Source: Gari tellinella
Lineage: Eukaryota > Mollusca > Bivalvia > Cardiida > Psammobiidae
Assembly: GCA_922989275.2 (NCBI GenBank)
Contig: OV277869.1
Coordinates: forward strand, 3,153,190 to 3,217,189
Direction of reading: 5' to 3'
DNA length: 64,000 nucleotides
The notes under the pieces are model-generated. The model had not been told where the DNA came from. It saw only the letters and a program-made list of their open reading frames with translations, and ran no database searches. A program made the translations under genes and the position numbers. Below are positions 30,601 through 34,887 of the stretch, in pieces (positions within the stretch are counted from its first letter, which is position 1; each line of letters begins with the position of its first letter).

Positions 30601-31801
30601 TTTCCAACAAAGCAGATAACCATCTGTTTTGTCATAGTTATTGCCCTTGTTTGACTAAGAATTTGTATATGAAATTATATTCAGTAACTGCAGAAAGTTA
30701 TTAATTTCAAACTTCCAATATATTTGAATACTTGTTTAGTTTCAAAAGGGCAACTCTTTACAACAGGGCAGGTAAAGCAGGCAAAGATATTGTCCTTCTT
30801 TTGACTTATAGTTTACTTTTAAATGGAATGTAGACTGTCCAAGTATGTTTAAGTTGTTGTTGCTTACAAACTTTTATGATCAATAGGGCATTAAACACCC
30901 ATACACATTCTTTAAGTTTGAAAAATGTAGCTGTATCAAGTATACGAAAGTCGAGCGTCCAGCACCCGTTTGCGGTGCTCTCGTTATGCTGAATATTTCA
31001 TATGTGATGCACTTAAAAAGTATGACCAGTTAATGTTGATTTTTATGTCCGTTTTTCGGAAATATTTCAGAAAAAATATAAGTAAAAAGAACTGTGCAGA
31101 ACCTAATCAAGGGCTCTAGATATTGGATGTATTTCAAAAAATCTCTATGTCTGTATTAAACCCTATGGTTTCACTACTCTGTAGAATCATCTTAAAGAGA
31201 TGATTCTAATGAGTAGTAAACCATAGGATATGGCGCTGAAATGAGTGAGAAAATGTTGGATTTGTCAGAGCAACAGATAAGGGTAGTTTTTCAAAACTTA
31301 AAATCTTTAATTCTGAATTAAACCCTATGGTGTCACTACTCATTAGAATCGTCTCTTCGAGACGATTCTAATGAGTAGTAACACCATAGGATTTGGTGCT
31401 GAAATGAGTGATAAAATGTTTGATTTGTTGAAATAACTACCTCTTATCTGGAGCCCTGTTTGTTCAGTTTACCCCCTATTATCTTGACCCCTGCCTTGAT
31501 CAGAGGAATCCTTTATACCTCCCTGCAGCAGAGTTAATACTGGAATTAATGAGACCCACCTGCTTCTACGCCATCATGTTTTGTCAATAATTGCTTGAGT
31601 TATGACCCTTGATTCAATACATTAACTATTATTTGGGTATATTAGTGATTTCCTAGGTGATAGTTGATGTTTTATCTGTGTTGACATTTTTTATTTGTGT
31701 TTTTCAGGGTACATCATGGTTTGTTGATGGTATATGGCGTGGGTGTGGACTCCGATACTGTGTTAAATGACAACTCACTGATGTGTCTACCAAGAATATG
31801 A
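6489..31801 (+). CDS. CERKL: Ceramide kinase-like protein (CERKL family), 13 coding exons
   Basis: Joined exons are 6489-6678, 11898-12044, 13195-13320, 14486-14620, 15243-15306, 16117-16259, 17021-17276, 19630-19710, 25543-25652, 26970-27187, 27888-28310, 29307-29530 and 31708-31801. They total 2211 nt, with every junction GT-AG and phase-compatible, giving 736 residues and a stop. Residues about 35-155 resemble the PH-like N-terminus of CERK/CERKL (LRDVFGVGIKRKK). Residues about 160-300 are the DAGK-type catalytic core, with the nucleotide-binding GGDGT at 226-230 and PLGIIPTGTTND at 262-273. Later matches to CERKL include APRGLSMYTHLNDGAID and KRLANSKYQFDFPFIEV. Known family role: CERKL is a lipid-kinase homologue linked to retinal survival, and human CERKL lacks demonstrated ceramide kinase activity; activity here is unknown. 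Vertebrate CERKL is about 530-560 residues. The extra length here is a charged linker (about 534-700). Ordinary CERK is the main alternative; the C-terminal matches favour CERKL. Confidence 0.9.
6740..7890. mobile_element. 960-bp foldback element inserted in a family E MITE (CERKL intron 1)
   Basis: Positions about 6866-7826 form one giant imperfect inverted repeat with its dyad centre near 7350. The left arm (CGACTTTTGGAAAACGGGAC) is mirrored by the right arm (GTCCCGTTTTCCAAAAGTCG). The left arm has an internal duplication of about 50 bp (CTTGTTTAGGCGGTAAT twice, 7190-7256). The outer flanks (6740-6865 and 7827-7890) look like the two halves of an E-type MITE, so the foldback seems to have inserted in that element's palindromic centre. 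It has no coding content. Confidence 0.75.
7919..8130. repeat. Family L palindromic MITE (TACAGTAAAACCTCTCTATT ends)
   Basis: The terminal repeats TACAGTAAAACCTCTCTATT and its complement near AAAGAGGTTCTACTGTA flank the core palindrome GTGAAACAGAAAGCTCC, TTAA, complement. Copies: 16309-16513, 21311-21500 (broken), 33236-33452, about 46356-46502, and a fragment 40140-40235. TA flanks suggest Tc1/mariner type. Confidence 0.8.
8256..8509. repeat. Family P1 MITE, reference copy
   Basis: A complete copy: TTAA, CCCATTACCCCATAAATAC, internal sequence, central palindrome GCAGGCTGAAAGTAAAGCAG to its complement (8393-8456), then GGCTATGGGGTAATGGG, TTAA. A TTAA target duplication with CCC-type ends is characteristic of piggyBac elements (established knowledge), and no transposase is encoded. 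About 20 copies occur across the window. Confidence 0.85.
8551..8801. repeat. Family E MITE copy, complete
   Basis: TTAACTCTTTCCTCCCTGAA at the left and GGGACTAGGGCTCAAAGGGTTAA at the right (in pieces), with TTAA at both ends. The core palindrome is GAACACCCTGATCAGAGGGC and complement. It sits in CERKL intron 1. Confidence 0.8.
8978..9153. repeat. Family D MITE copy, right arm degraded
   Basis: It begins CAGGGCTCAAGATACAGGGA and keeps AAACCCTATGATGTCACTAC. The palindrome is truncated, with only TAGAATCGTCTCTTCGA remaining. Confidence 0.65.
9598..9682. repeat. Hairpin with the common GATCAGACGCC core
   Basis: Arms CAAACAGCTTGGATCCAGAT and complement around GCATGATGTCATCATGTGG. It is surrounded by AT-rich intron with no clear terminal repeats. 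Confidence 0.65.
9789..9940. repeat. Family P1 MITE fragment
   Basis: CCCATTACCCCATAGTCTG followed by a shrunken core and TGCTACAAGATTGTAGCAAA. The right end is missing. Confidence 0.6.
10820..11072. repeat. Family P1 MITE copy, complete
   Basis: TTAA at both ends, with central palindrome AAGTAAAGCAGAATGCGCC, TTAA, complement (about 10866-10937). It lies directly after a broken family L element (about 10665-10815). Confidence 0.8.
11105..11334. repeat. Family M TTAA-flanked element
   Basis: It starts AACCCTTTCAAAACTAAATT, carries AACCAAAACATGAATCAGTT-like sequence and a degraded E-type core, and ends GTATTGAAAGAGTTAA. A related copy is at about 15567-15780, and a reversed fragment lies at about 13500-13690. 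Confidence 0.6.
11529..11720. repeat. Family D MITE copy, complete
   Basis: CAGGGCTCAGGATAAGAGGG at the left, CCTTATCTGGAGCTCTG at the right, and a central palindrome around CATTAGAATCGTCTCCGAGA. Confidence 0.75.
11898..12044 (+). CDS. CERKL: CERKL coding exon 2
   Basis: Encodes residues 64-112 plus one base (147 nt, phase 1 in and out). It contains QTVMLRDVFGVGIKRKK, aligning with the conserved DVFGV(K)LKR stretch of the CERKL PH-like domain. The acceptor is TTTGCAG and the donor TTAG|GTTTGT. Confidence 0.85.
   Translation, partial: VRRKGSLRRTNMQTSRLLCCGTCLESVSRGRKQQILKTARQMPRKEYA
12120..12371. repeat. Family E MITE copy
   Basis: It starts just after CERKL exon 2 with GTAACTCTTTCCTCCCTGAA and ends CAAAGGGTTAA. 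The core palindrome is GAAGACCCTGATCAGAGGGC with TTTCGG between its arms. Confidence 0.75.
12677..13170. repeat. Nested pair of P1 MITEs: one inserted in the centre of another
   Basis: The outer P1 starts at 12677 (TTAACCCGTATTATCCCATA). At 12847 its palindromic centre TTAA is interrupted by a full P1 copy (12847-13098, TTAA at each end), after which the outer element resumes (TTAAGGCACATTCTGCTTC). The TTAA duplication on both sides of the inner copy directly demonstrates the target site. Confidence 0.9.
13195..13320 (+). CDS. CERKL: CERKL coding exon 3
   Basis: 126 nt, phase 1 in and out, about 42 residues ending the PH-like region: FNLHVVDHFGPNVLNDRVIL, then AQIELFLS. The acceptor is TATTTTTAG and the donor CTG|GTAAGT. 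Confidence 0.85.
13343..13494. repeat. Family D MITE copy with collapsed palindrome
   Basis: GGGGCTCCAGAAAAGTATGG at the left and CTCTTATCTGGAGCCCTG at the right. The central hairpin has been deleted to ATGGTGTGACTCCATAGG. Confidence 0.7.
13500..14115 (+). other. CERKL intron 3, AT-rich unique sequence
   Basis: It contains a reversed fragment of family M (13500-13690), then AT-rich sequence with no ORF, splice-compatible exon or repeat I could recognise. Confidence 0.5.
14118..14190. repeat. Hairpin with family E/GATCAGA core
   Basis: The arms AACAGTGTAGACTCTGATCA and complement flank GGCCGCATTATGCGGC; very high arm identity. Confidence 0.7.
14299..14432. repeat. Inverted repeat with poly-C and poly-G arms
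   Basis: The arms GTATTTGACACATACATCTA and complement continue into a C13 tract on one side and a G-rich tract on the other, with an A/T-rich loop (about 14345-14383). It lies in CERKL intron 3, close to exon 4. Confidence 0.75.
14486..14620 (+). CDS. CERKL: CERKL coding exon 4
   Basis: 135 nt, phase 1 in and out. It encodes the start of the kinase-type domain: KYIKLFLQPYAGAPVKGKT, then YKNKVVPLFEAAGVN, aligning with the first beta strand and phosphate-loop region of DAGK-family domains. The glycine-rich loop is shorter in glycine (YAGAPVKGK) than in active ceramide kinases. Confidence 0.88.
14643..14880. repeat. Family C MITE copy, diverged
   Basis: It begins TACAGTGGAGAAGACGTTAT with TTCTTTCCCAATAA and ends TCTTCTCTACTGTA. 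The core palindrome TTTTGAGCCAGATCAGACGC is at 14706-14772. It starts only 22 bases after the exon-4 donor. Confidence 0.75.
14899..15140. repeat. CAGGGCTGCC-ended MITE with P1-type core
   Basis: It starts CAGGGCTGCCATTTCTCCGG and ends TTATGGCAGCCCTG. It contains the GTAAAGCAGAATGCGCCC palindrome and a TATGGC triplication (15043-15060). Confidence 0.8.
15243..15306 (+). CDS. CERKL: CERKL coding exon 5
   Basis: 64 nt, entering in phase 1 and leaving in phase 2. Residues LEHNEHIKQEMCHINLEDFD correspond to the helix before the GGDG loop. The acceptor is CTATTTCAG and the donor TG|GTTAGT. Confidence 0.82.
15567..15780. repeat. Family M element copy
   Basis: ACTCTTTCAACACTAAGTAA at the left and TGGTGTTGAATGGGT at the right, with a short ACCCTGATCAGGGTCTACAC palindrome inside. 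A diverged E-type element precedes it (about 15400-15560). Confidence 0.55.
15835..16074. repeat. Family E MITE copy, reverse orientation
   Basis: TTAACCCTTTGAACCCTAGT at the left and TGAATGAGTTAA at the right. The core is GGGCTCCGAAAGGAGCCC within GATCAGA arms. It ends 42 bases before CERKL exon 6. Confidence 0.8.
16117..16259 (+). CDS. CERKL: CERKL coding exon 6 (GGDGT loop)
   Basis: 143 nt, entering in phase 2 and leaving in phase 1. It encodes VVAMGGDGTVNKVANGLL with GGDGT at residues 226-230, the nucleotide-binding signature of the DAGK/sphingosine-kinase superfamily, followed by GFTPVRARTPLGIIPTG. The TPVRA(R)xPLG(I/L)IP stretch is characteristic of CERKL. Confidence 0.92.
16309..16513. 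repeat. Family L MITE copy
   Basis: CAGTAGCAAATCTCTCTATT at the left and AGAAAGGTTTTACTGTA at the right. The core palindrome is GTGAAAGTAAAACAGAAAGC-like with a CTATAG centre. Confidence 0.7.
16557..16753. repeat. Family D MITE copy
   Basis: CAGGGCTCAAGATAGGAGGA at the left and CTCTTAAATGGAGCCCT at the right. The palindrome is diverged. It is followed immediately by a second D copy. Confidence 0.7.
16769..16938. repeat. Family D MITE copy adjoining the exon-7 duplication
   Basis: ATAAGGGGAGTTTTTCAAAA at the left and CTCTTATCTGGAGCCCTGCC at the right. The right end abuts the first copy of the 68-bp exon-7 acceptor duplication. Confidence 0.7.
16938..17005 (+). pseudogene. Upstream partial duplicate of CERKL intron end plus exon 7 start
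   Basis: This 68-bp segment is tandem to 17006-17073. Both contain CCTTTTxTGTTTxA, a GTACxACCAA stretch and TCCATGGCACTGACGATATA. In this copy the acceptor CAG|G has become TAAG, moving the AG by one base. Read in the exon-7 frame it gives TTNNVAQTVHGTDDIV against TTNDICRTLHGTDDIV in the used exon. No donor follows, so it is probably a dead half-exon. Confidence 0.85.
17021..17276 (+). CDS. CERKL: CERKL coding exon 7
   Basis: 256 nt, entering in phase 1 and leaving in phase 2. It encodes the second half of the catalytic domain: TTNDICRTLHGTDDIVTAVL, then HIIMGNRMGVDICSS and FFNAQYGFAGNVLFYRHRY. The HGxxDxxTAxLHIIMG stretch matches CERKL closely. The acceptor is TATGTTTCAG and the donor CAG|GTGAGA. 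Confidence 0.92.
17305..17557. repeat. Family P1 MITE copy
   Basis: TTAACCCATAACCACATAG at the left and GGAGAAAATGTGTTAA at the right, with palindrome AGCAGAATGTGCC, TTAA, complement with one mismatch. It lies 28 bp after the exon-7 donor. Confidence 0.8.
17554..18084 (-). mobile_element. Family K: TTAA-flanked element with internal tRNA-like Pol III segment
   Basis: The terminal inverted repeats are AGAGACTCGCAACCAGAT and ATCTGGTTGCGAGTCGCT with TTAA outside each. On the - strand, about 17777-17695, an A-box-like TGGTTTAAGTGG and a consensus B box GGTTCGATTCCC lie about 40 bases apart, as in a tRNA-derived SINE head. The second copy is at 19929-20473. No ORF of note. Confidence 0.75.
18166..18416. 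repeat. CAGGGCTGCC-ended MITE, inverted relative to 14899-15140
   Basis: It runs CAGGGCTGCCATAAGTTGAC to AGAAATGGCAGCCCTG. The core is AGTAAAGCAGAATGCGCC, TTAG, complement. It is inserted in a family B element. Confidence 0.8.
18468..18707 (+). repeat. Tandem repeat, about 6 copies of a 40-bp unit
   Basis: The unit begins CTGTTGCAATACTGCTTCAA and ends TCGTCTGTTCTATTTA. Copies differ by single bases (GCTTCAA or GCCTCAA). It expands a stretch that is single-copy in other family B elements. The apparent repetitive ORFs across it are artefacts of the repeat. Confidence 0.9.
18869..19062. repeat. Family D MITE copy, complete, inside a family B element
   Basis: GAGCTCCAGATAAGAGGGAG at the left and CCCCTTATCTGGAGCCC at the right. 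A perfect hairpin CATTAGAATCGTCTCTTCGA and complement lies at about 18954-18992. Confidence 0.8.
19425..19590. repeat. Large inverted repeat in CERKL intron 7
   Basis: The arms GTTGATGTAGGATAGGAATT and its complement AATTCCTATCCTACATCAAC flank a 60-bp loop with a smaller GCAGGGA hairpin. It ends just before exon 8. Confidence 0.8.
19630..19710 (+). CDS. CERKL: CERKL coding exon 8
   Basis: 81 nt, phase 2 in and out: SYKCDVEYIPCQTEVPANRQ, then YLECYRG. This corresponds to the beta-rich second lobe after ALTKAKFR. The acceptor is TTATTCTAG and the donor AGG|GTAAGA. Confidence 0.82.
19799..20633. repeat. P1 MITE remnants split by a second family K element
   Basis: P1-like sequence at 19799-19928 (TTAACCCATTATTAGCCTG) and 20472-20633 (GCAGGCTGAAAGTAAAGCAG, ending AAATGGGTTAA) flanks family K (19929-20473). 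Confidence 0.7.
19929..20473 (-). mobile_element. Family K, second copy, with tRNA-like segment
   Basis: TTAAAGCGACTCGCAACCAG at the left and GGTTGCGAGTCCCTTTAA at the right. On the - strand, about 20153-20070, TGGTCTAAGCGG (A box) and GGTTCGAATCCC (B box) match Pol III promoter consensus better than in the first copy. The acceptor-stem ends do not pair, so it is not a tRNA gene. Confidence 0.78.
20756..20986. repeat. Family C MITE copy
   Basis: TACAGTGGAGAATCTGTTAT and its complement bound it, with TA flanks. The core palindrome GGAGCCTGATCAGACGCCGG has lost part of its right arm. Other copies: 14643-14880, 36000-36249, 38540-38789, 58049-58298, 58513-58762, 61050-61299, 63203-63452. Confidence 0.85.
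20990..21310 (+). other. CERKL intron 8, no recognisable feature
   Basis: AT-rich unique sequence before the family L remnant. Two overlapping short frames are open here, but there is no domain and no coding bias that I can see. Confidence 0.4.
21311..21500. repeat. Family L MITE, interrupted by the minisatellite
   Basis: It starts CAGTAGAATCTCTTTATTAT and keeps the core GAGAAGGCTCTTTTAGGAGC. Its right part (CTTGCTTTAAGCTGTCTGTT, TTATACAATCAATTAGC) recurs after the array at 24990-25070, showing that the array and this element's end were duplicated together. Confidence 0.75.
21500..24989 (+). repeat. Minisatellite of about 54 units of 64 bp, derived from CERKL exon 9 acceptor
   Basis: The unit reads TTACTAATGTTGTAGGTGTG, ATGTATGCTGGTATGAGAGT, TAATGTTTAGACTATATACC, CTGG. 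The 22 bases AATGTTGTAG|GTGTGATGTATG are identical to the true exon-9 boundary at 25533-25554, and GCTGGAATGAGAG in early units resembles exon 9 beyond that. Each unit also has TACTAAT, a branch-point-like motif, a few bases upstream. Many units carry TGTAAGTG instead of TGTAGGTG. Part of the array shows a 640-bp higher-order period. Confidence 0.95.
24990..25145. repeat. Duplicated family L end and diverged minisatellite unit
   Basis: CTTGCTTTAAGCTGTCTGTT to AGAGAGGTTTTATTTTGTAC repeats the L-element right end seen before the array. At 25077-25141 an old unit remains (GTGTATGTTGGAATGAGAGC, then ACTCTGGTTACTTAG). Confidence 0.7.
25165..25530. repeat. Element bounded by GCTTTGCACCGAC repeats
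   Basis: A perfect palindrome GTCGGTGCAAAGCTTAAGCT and complement at about 25183-25215 is followed by GTTTGTTGTTGCTGAGTCAC. The same AAGCTTTGCACCGACAAGGT and GTTTGTTGTTGCTGGGTCAC recur at 25470-25510, a few bases before exon 9. About 255 bp lie between the direct copies. Class unknown. Confidence 0.6.
25543..25652 (+). CDS. CERKL: CERKL coding exon 9
   Basis: 110 nt, entering in phase 2 and leaving in phase 1: CDVCWNETISEEDEVVQDLV, then QPFDPLAESHEKDSLV, an acidic insert between conserved parts of the domain. The acceptor AATGTTGTAG lacks a strong polypyrimidine tract. Its first bases are the source or sister of the intron-8 minisatellite unit. It is supported because exon 8 and exon 10 join only through an exon of this phase. 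Confidence 0.78.
26055..26408. repeat. Family B MITE copy
   Basis: TACAATGCTCCCTTCCTATA at the left and TAGAGAGGGAGCACTGT at the right. The core palindrome TTTGAATCCAGATCAGCCGC is at 26248-26312. Confidence 0.75.
26516..26915. repeat. Family P1 MITE interrupted by a small palindromic insertion
   Basis: TTAACCCTTTACCCCATAGC at the left, core hairpin CGCCTTCGGGCG inside. At about 26652-26807 an inserted inverted repeat (TTTATAAAACTGCTCTTTTC and complement) is flanked by repeated AGGATTAAATAT, an apparent 12-bp target duplication. Confidence 0.75.
26970..27187 (+). CDS. CERKL: CERKL coding exon 10
   Basis: 218 nt, entering in phase 1 and leaving in phase 0: KGDFLNVCLFTIPGRSELAP, RGLSMYTHLNDGAIDLVLIK, EFIRVLKRLANSKYQ. 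The GxFLNVxxxxIP and APRGLxxxTxLNDG motifs are core CERK/CERKL landmarks. The acceptor is TTGTCCTCAG and the donor CAG|GTTTGT. Confidence 0.92.
27447..27809. repeat. Family B MITE copy
   Basis: It runs from AACAGCGATGCCTCTCTAC to GTAGAGAGGGAGCGCTGTA. The core palindrome GAATCCAGATCAGACGCCGC with GTAAC centre is at 27543-27610. Confidence 0.8.
27888..28310 (+). CDS. CERKL: CERKL coding exon 11 with acidic linker
   Basis: 423 nt, phase 0. It starts FDFPFIEVIRVKEVKFKLRL, matching the CERKL NQFNFPFVE segment, and then becomes low complexity: seven Asp codons (all GAT, 28071-28091), followed by Ser, Lys and Asp-rich sequence (SQSFQPVLKRTNTEPT, DSDLDSDDSENGGE). Several potential acidic phosphorylation sites are visible. 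Vertebrate CERKL lacks a linker of this size. Confidence 0.88.
28330..28582. repeat. Family P1 MITE copy
   Basis: TTTACCCATTACCCCATAAA at the left and ATGGGATAACGGATTAA at the right. The core hairpin is TGTGCCTAAAGGCACA. It starts 20 bp after the exon-11 donor. Confidence 0.8.
28590..29020 (+). other. CERKL intron 11, AT-rich with ATACG/CGTAT-like repeats
   Basis: 28640-28770 has repeated short GATACAATACATATCATG-like motifs and imperfect inverted repeats. The rest is unremarkable intron. Confidence 0.4.
29030..29260. repeat. Hairpin-bearing MITE with GATCCTGATGAGACG core
   Basis: AACTCTTTGCATGCTGGGTA at the left and TAGCATGCAAAGAGTTA at the right are inverted ends. The central palindrome is AACAGTTTGGATCCTGATGA and complement. 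A related degraded copy is at about 36950-37130. Confidence 0.7.
29307..29530 (+). CDS. CERKL: CERKL coding exon 12 with basic linker
   Basis: 224 nt, entering in phase 0 and leaving in phase 2: ANQMLVGPQYRMTFAEMDRA, then a Lys/Glu/Arg-rich stretch (KRRKRAEKKEDKKKKKEE) that may be helical and nuclear-localising, then IDNEMKNEDALEFR leading back into the conserved C-terminal strand. The acceptor is GTGTTTCAG and the donor TTAG|GTAAGA. Confidence 0.85.
29650..30990. mobile_element. Unclassified element with about 7 internal tandem repeats of 152 bp
   Basis: It opens TAGCTCGACTTTTTCGAAAA, a palindrome, then GTCTGCGTCAGCGTCTGCGT. From about 29770 to 30830 a unit containing TCAATAACTATCAAAGGTAT, GGGCAACTCATTACAACAAG and AGAGTTATTGCCCTTGTTT recurs every 148-155 bases, about seven times, with increasing divergence rightwards. 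It closes near ACGAAAGTCGAGCGTCCAGC. I saw no coding capacity. Similar AGTCGAGC elements are widespread in bivalves (recollection). Confidence 0.75.
31111..31458. repeat. Two adjacent family D MITEs
   Basis: The first (31111-31265) has a degraded palindrome. The second (31262-31458) has a perfect hairpin CATTAGAATCGTCTCTTCGA and complement, and ends CTCTTATCTGGAGCCCTG. Confidence 0.75.
31708..31801 (+). CDS. CERKL: CERKL terminal coding exon 13
   Basis: 94 nt, entering in phase 2. It completes FRVHHGLLMVYGVGVDSDTV, the last beta strand (compare the HIRLHPRLISLYG region of CERKL), and ends NSLMCLPRI then TGA at 31799-31801. The final codons belong to the first unit of the downstream 80-bp minisatellite. 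The acceptor is GTTTTTCAG. Confidence 0.82.
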
Positions 31802-32525
31802 TCATCTGTAGAAACCAGATATCTTCACACTAGCCTCACTCAGCATGTAAATAACTCACAGTCGTGTCTACAAGAATATGATCATCTGTAGAAATCAGAC
31901 ATCTTCACGCTAGCTTCACTCAGCATGATGTGTCTACAAAGAATATGATCATCTGTAGAAATCAGAACATCATCCAGCATGTAGATATTTCACAGCTTCT
32001 CCTACCAAGAATATGTAAATGAGTAGAAATCAGACATCTCCACACTAGCTTCACTCAGCATGTAAGTAACTCACAGTTGTGTCTACAAGAATATGATCAT
32101 CTGTAGAAACCAGATATCTTCACACTAGCTTCACTCAGCATGTAAATAACTCACAGTTGTGTCTACAAGAATATGATCATCTGTAGAAATCAGACATCTC
32201 CACACTAGCTTCACTCAGCATGTAAGTAACTCACAGTTGTGTCTACAAGAATATGATCATCTGTAGAAACCAGATATCTTCACACTAGCTTCACTCAGCA
32301 TGTAAATAACTCACAGTTGTGTCTACAAAGAATATGAACTGACATCTCTATGTTAGCTTTATATAGTATGTACATATTTAAATCACTGCAGTGTCTACCA
32401 AGAATATAATCATCTGTAGAAATCAGATATCGATCTCCACACTAGCTTCAATCAGCATGTAAATAACTCACATCTGTGTCTACCAAGACATAATCATACT
32501 AGTTTCACTCAGCATGGTAACACCA
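31768..32525 (+). repeat. 80-bp minisatellite overlapping the CERKL stop codon and 3' UTR
   Basis: The unit is AACTCACAGTTGTGTCTACA, AGAATATGATCATCTGTAGA, AACCAGATATCTTCACACTA, GCTTCACTCAGCATGTAAAT. About nine copies are present, some with deletions. The first unit includes the coding end (AACTCACTGATGTGTCTACC, AAGAATATGA), so each later unit carries a relic of the last codons and stop. No clear AATAAA follows. Confidence 0.9.
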
Positions 32526-32607
32526 TGTAATGATAAATCAAATAACAAACAAATCATCATTCTGCCACAGTAGACTGCTCCACGACAGATCATTTAAACA
32601 TCAACAC

Positions 32608-32971
32608 TACAGTGTTCCCTCCCTACAAAGGCCCTCCCAACAATGACTCCCTCCTTACAACAATGCTTGCCACTGTTCCCCAAACAAGACATTTAAGTGT
32701 AACACTTTAACTGTTGCAATGTCGTCTGCTTAAAATAGTCATCTGCTCTTTTTTCTCAAAGTTTCATATAAGAGGACTTTTTGACAGGAGACATATAATG
32801 ACAAGGTGACAAACAGCTTGAATCCAGATCAGACACCGCATTACGCGGTGTCTGATCTGGATTCAAGCTGTTTGCAACTGTAAGCCAATTTCCCTCCCTG
32901 TAACAACTCCCTCCGAACAACACACAATATGTGTCTCCCAAAAGGTGTTGTTGTAGAGAGAGAGCACTGTA
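32608..32971. repeat. Family B MITE copy
   Basis: TACAGTGTTCCCTCCCTACA and AGAGAGAGAGCACTGTA ends, with core palindrome GAATCCAGATCAGACACCGC at 32815-32874. It is the first element after the CERKL 3' minisatellite. Confidence 0.8.
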
Positions 32972-33235
32972 GCTTCATCAGCATGGACAGTCACTTGGAG
33001 AAGACTTTATTCTTTCCGAATTTACTTATTTATGCTTAAGACTATAATGCCCATTTTTCAAGACGATTCCAAAGAGATGTCACAAGACAGGCAGGATTTT
33101 AGATGGAGAAATGAATAATAATTGATAATTTTATAATCTGACTTATGACTACTAGAGAAGGTAAAGTCATTTTCACATATAGAACACATTAATTTTGTCT
33201 TGCCACAATGAAGGAGGAAAAGCTAGATTTAGATA

Positions 33236-33452
33236 CAGTAAAACCTCGCTATTACAACCACTAAAACAAAGGCTTATTGATTGTATATATTAATATAATA
33301 TAGAGGGGAAGGATAAAGCAAGGTAACAGTGAAACAGAAAGCTCCTAAAGGAGCTTTCTGTTTCACTGTCACCTTGCTATAAGCGGTCACCTACCGTAAA
33401 CAACCATATATTTAACATAATTAGGTGGTCGTAATAGTGAGGTTTTACTGTA
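33236..33452. repeat. Family L MITE copy, complete
   Basis: TACAGTAAAACCTCGCTATT and AGTGAGGTTTTACTGTA ends. The hairpin core is GTGAAACAGAAAGCTCCTAA and complement. Confidence 0.8.
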
Positions 33453-33926
33453 TTGCCTTTTCATTGGTGTTGTATGACTTAGCTCCAATGATAAGTGTCA
33501 CTGTTTTAGTTATTAGCCAGCCTATTGAAGAAGAAATGGGGTACTTGTGTAACCAACTAGCATCGGTGTTAGCTGAGTTAAGGTTTCTGGGCTATGCACT
33601 TATACTACATGACTTATTTGCCCTAGGAAGCTGATATTTGATATGAAGGTTCCCTAAGTGTTGAACATTGATATAGTGTAGTTAAAATAGACAAATATAT
33701 TGAATTTTGATCATATTTTCACCTCTTTTGGACATAGTTTTTTTGTCTGAAATCTCAAATTATGAGTGTGGGGCAAGTGTTGAGATGCACCAATACTCCA
33801 TGAAATATTTGCCCTAAGAATAATAATACCGGTAGAATGTTTTAAAAATTGTATCATAGTTTCACCTGCGTAAGTTTTGAGATTCACTTATACTTCTGTA
33901 TGTATGAAATACTGGTACTATGAATC
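33453..33926. other. Intergenic sequence, no supported feature
   Basis: AT-rich unique DNA between MITEs. One short open frame at 33425-33634 overlaps the L element and has no domain. Confidence 0.4.
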
Positions 33927-34178
33927 TTAACCCTTTTCCTCATAGGAGCGCCTTTTAGCGCATTAAATATATTCATCCGCTGAATAAAATAGTTCCAATT
34001 TATACAGTCATAAATATGAATTCTAAGAAGTAATTTCTATATTCTAGTATGTATTAGCTTAAAGCAGGCTGAAAGTAAAGCAGAATGCGCCTAAGGGCGC
34101 ATTCTGCTTTACTTTCAACCTGCTTTTAGTGGTTAACTATCTTCAATACTAAATCCAGGCTATGGGGTAATGGGTTAA
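33927..34178. repeat. Family P1 MITE copy, complete
   Basis: TTAACCCTTTTCCTCATAGG and GCTATGGGGTAATGGGTTAA ends, core hairpin GCAGAATGCGCCTAAGGGCG. Confidence 0.82.
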
Positions 34179-34594
34179 TGTTTGAATGGAGATTCCCTAC
34201 AAGTAGAACATTGACTTTGTGCAGTTTAAAACAAAAACAATTATCTCAAAGCTATGCAACAATTTGGAGAGTAATCACACCATAGGGTTTGATGTAGGCA
34301 TTAAGGAGAAAAAACCATTGGTAATAAAACAGTGTTTTTTTTCACCACTTTGGGAATGAGTTGGTACCCCTTCAATTGGGAAAAATATGCCCTAAAACAG
34401 CGCAAAATACTTGATTTTGGGGAAAAAATTAGTCGTAAAAGGCTCATTTTGGGAAAAAATTGTGTCGTGAAATGCTCATTTTGGGAAAAAAGCCCTCGTT
34501 TTCAATTGGGAACGGGTCCCCAAAAAAAACGCTATTAAACTTTGAATGAGTTCATTATGCTGGTAAATCCATATTTTAAGTATCATTTTCCTCG

Positions 34595-34740
34595 AAATAC
34601 GTACAGCACTAAAATTTCACTTACATTGACGGTTTCGTCTCTCACTGGAGACATCATCAGAAGTGCCAAACTGCACGCTTTTGTCATGCTCGACTGTGAA
34701 AGACGAAACCGTCAATGTAAGTGAAATTGCACTGTTTTCT
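34595..34740. repeat. Inverted repeat TTGACGGTTTCGTCT
   Basis: The arms TTTCACTTACATTGACGGTT and complement (34611-34640 and 34700-34727) flank GATGTCTCC-like sequence. On the - strand, GATGATGTCTCCAGTGAGAG before AAACCGTCAATGTAAGTG resembles Penelope-like element termini (weak inference). Confidence 0.55.
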
Positions 34741-34887
34741 GGAGCCCTGTTGAAGAAACAGTGCTAAATGTAAAATGTATTTATGAAAGACAAGAATGAT
34801 TATACATTTTTTCATCAGGATTAAGTACACAAGCAAGGGTAAATGTACATATATATTACGTTTATAACAAATGTTAGTAATTGTCCT

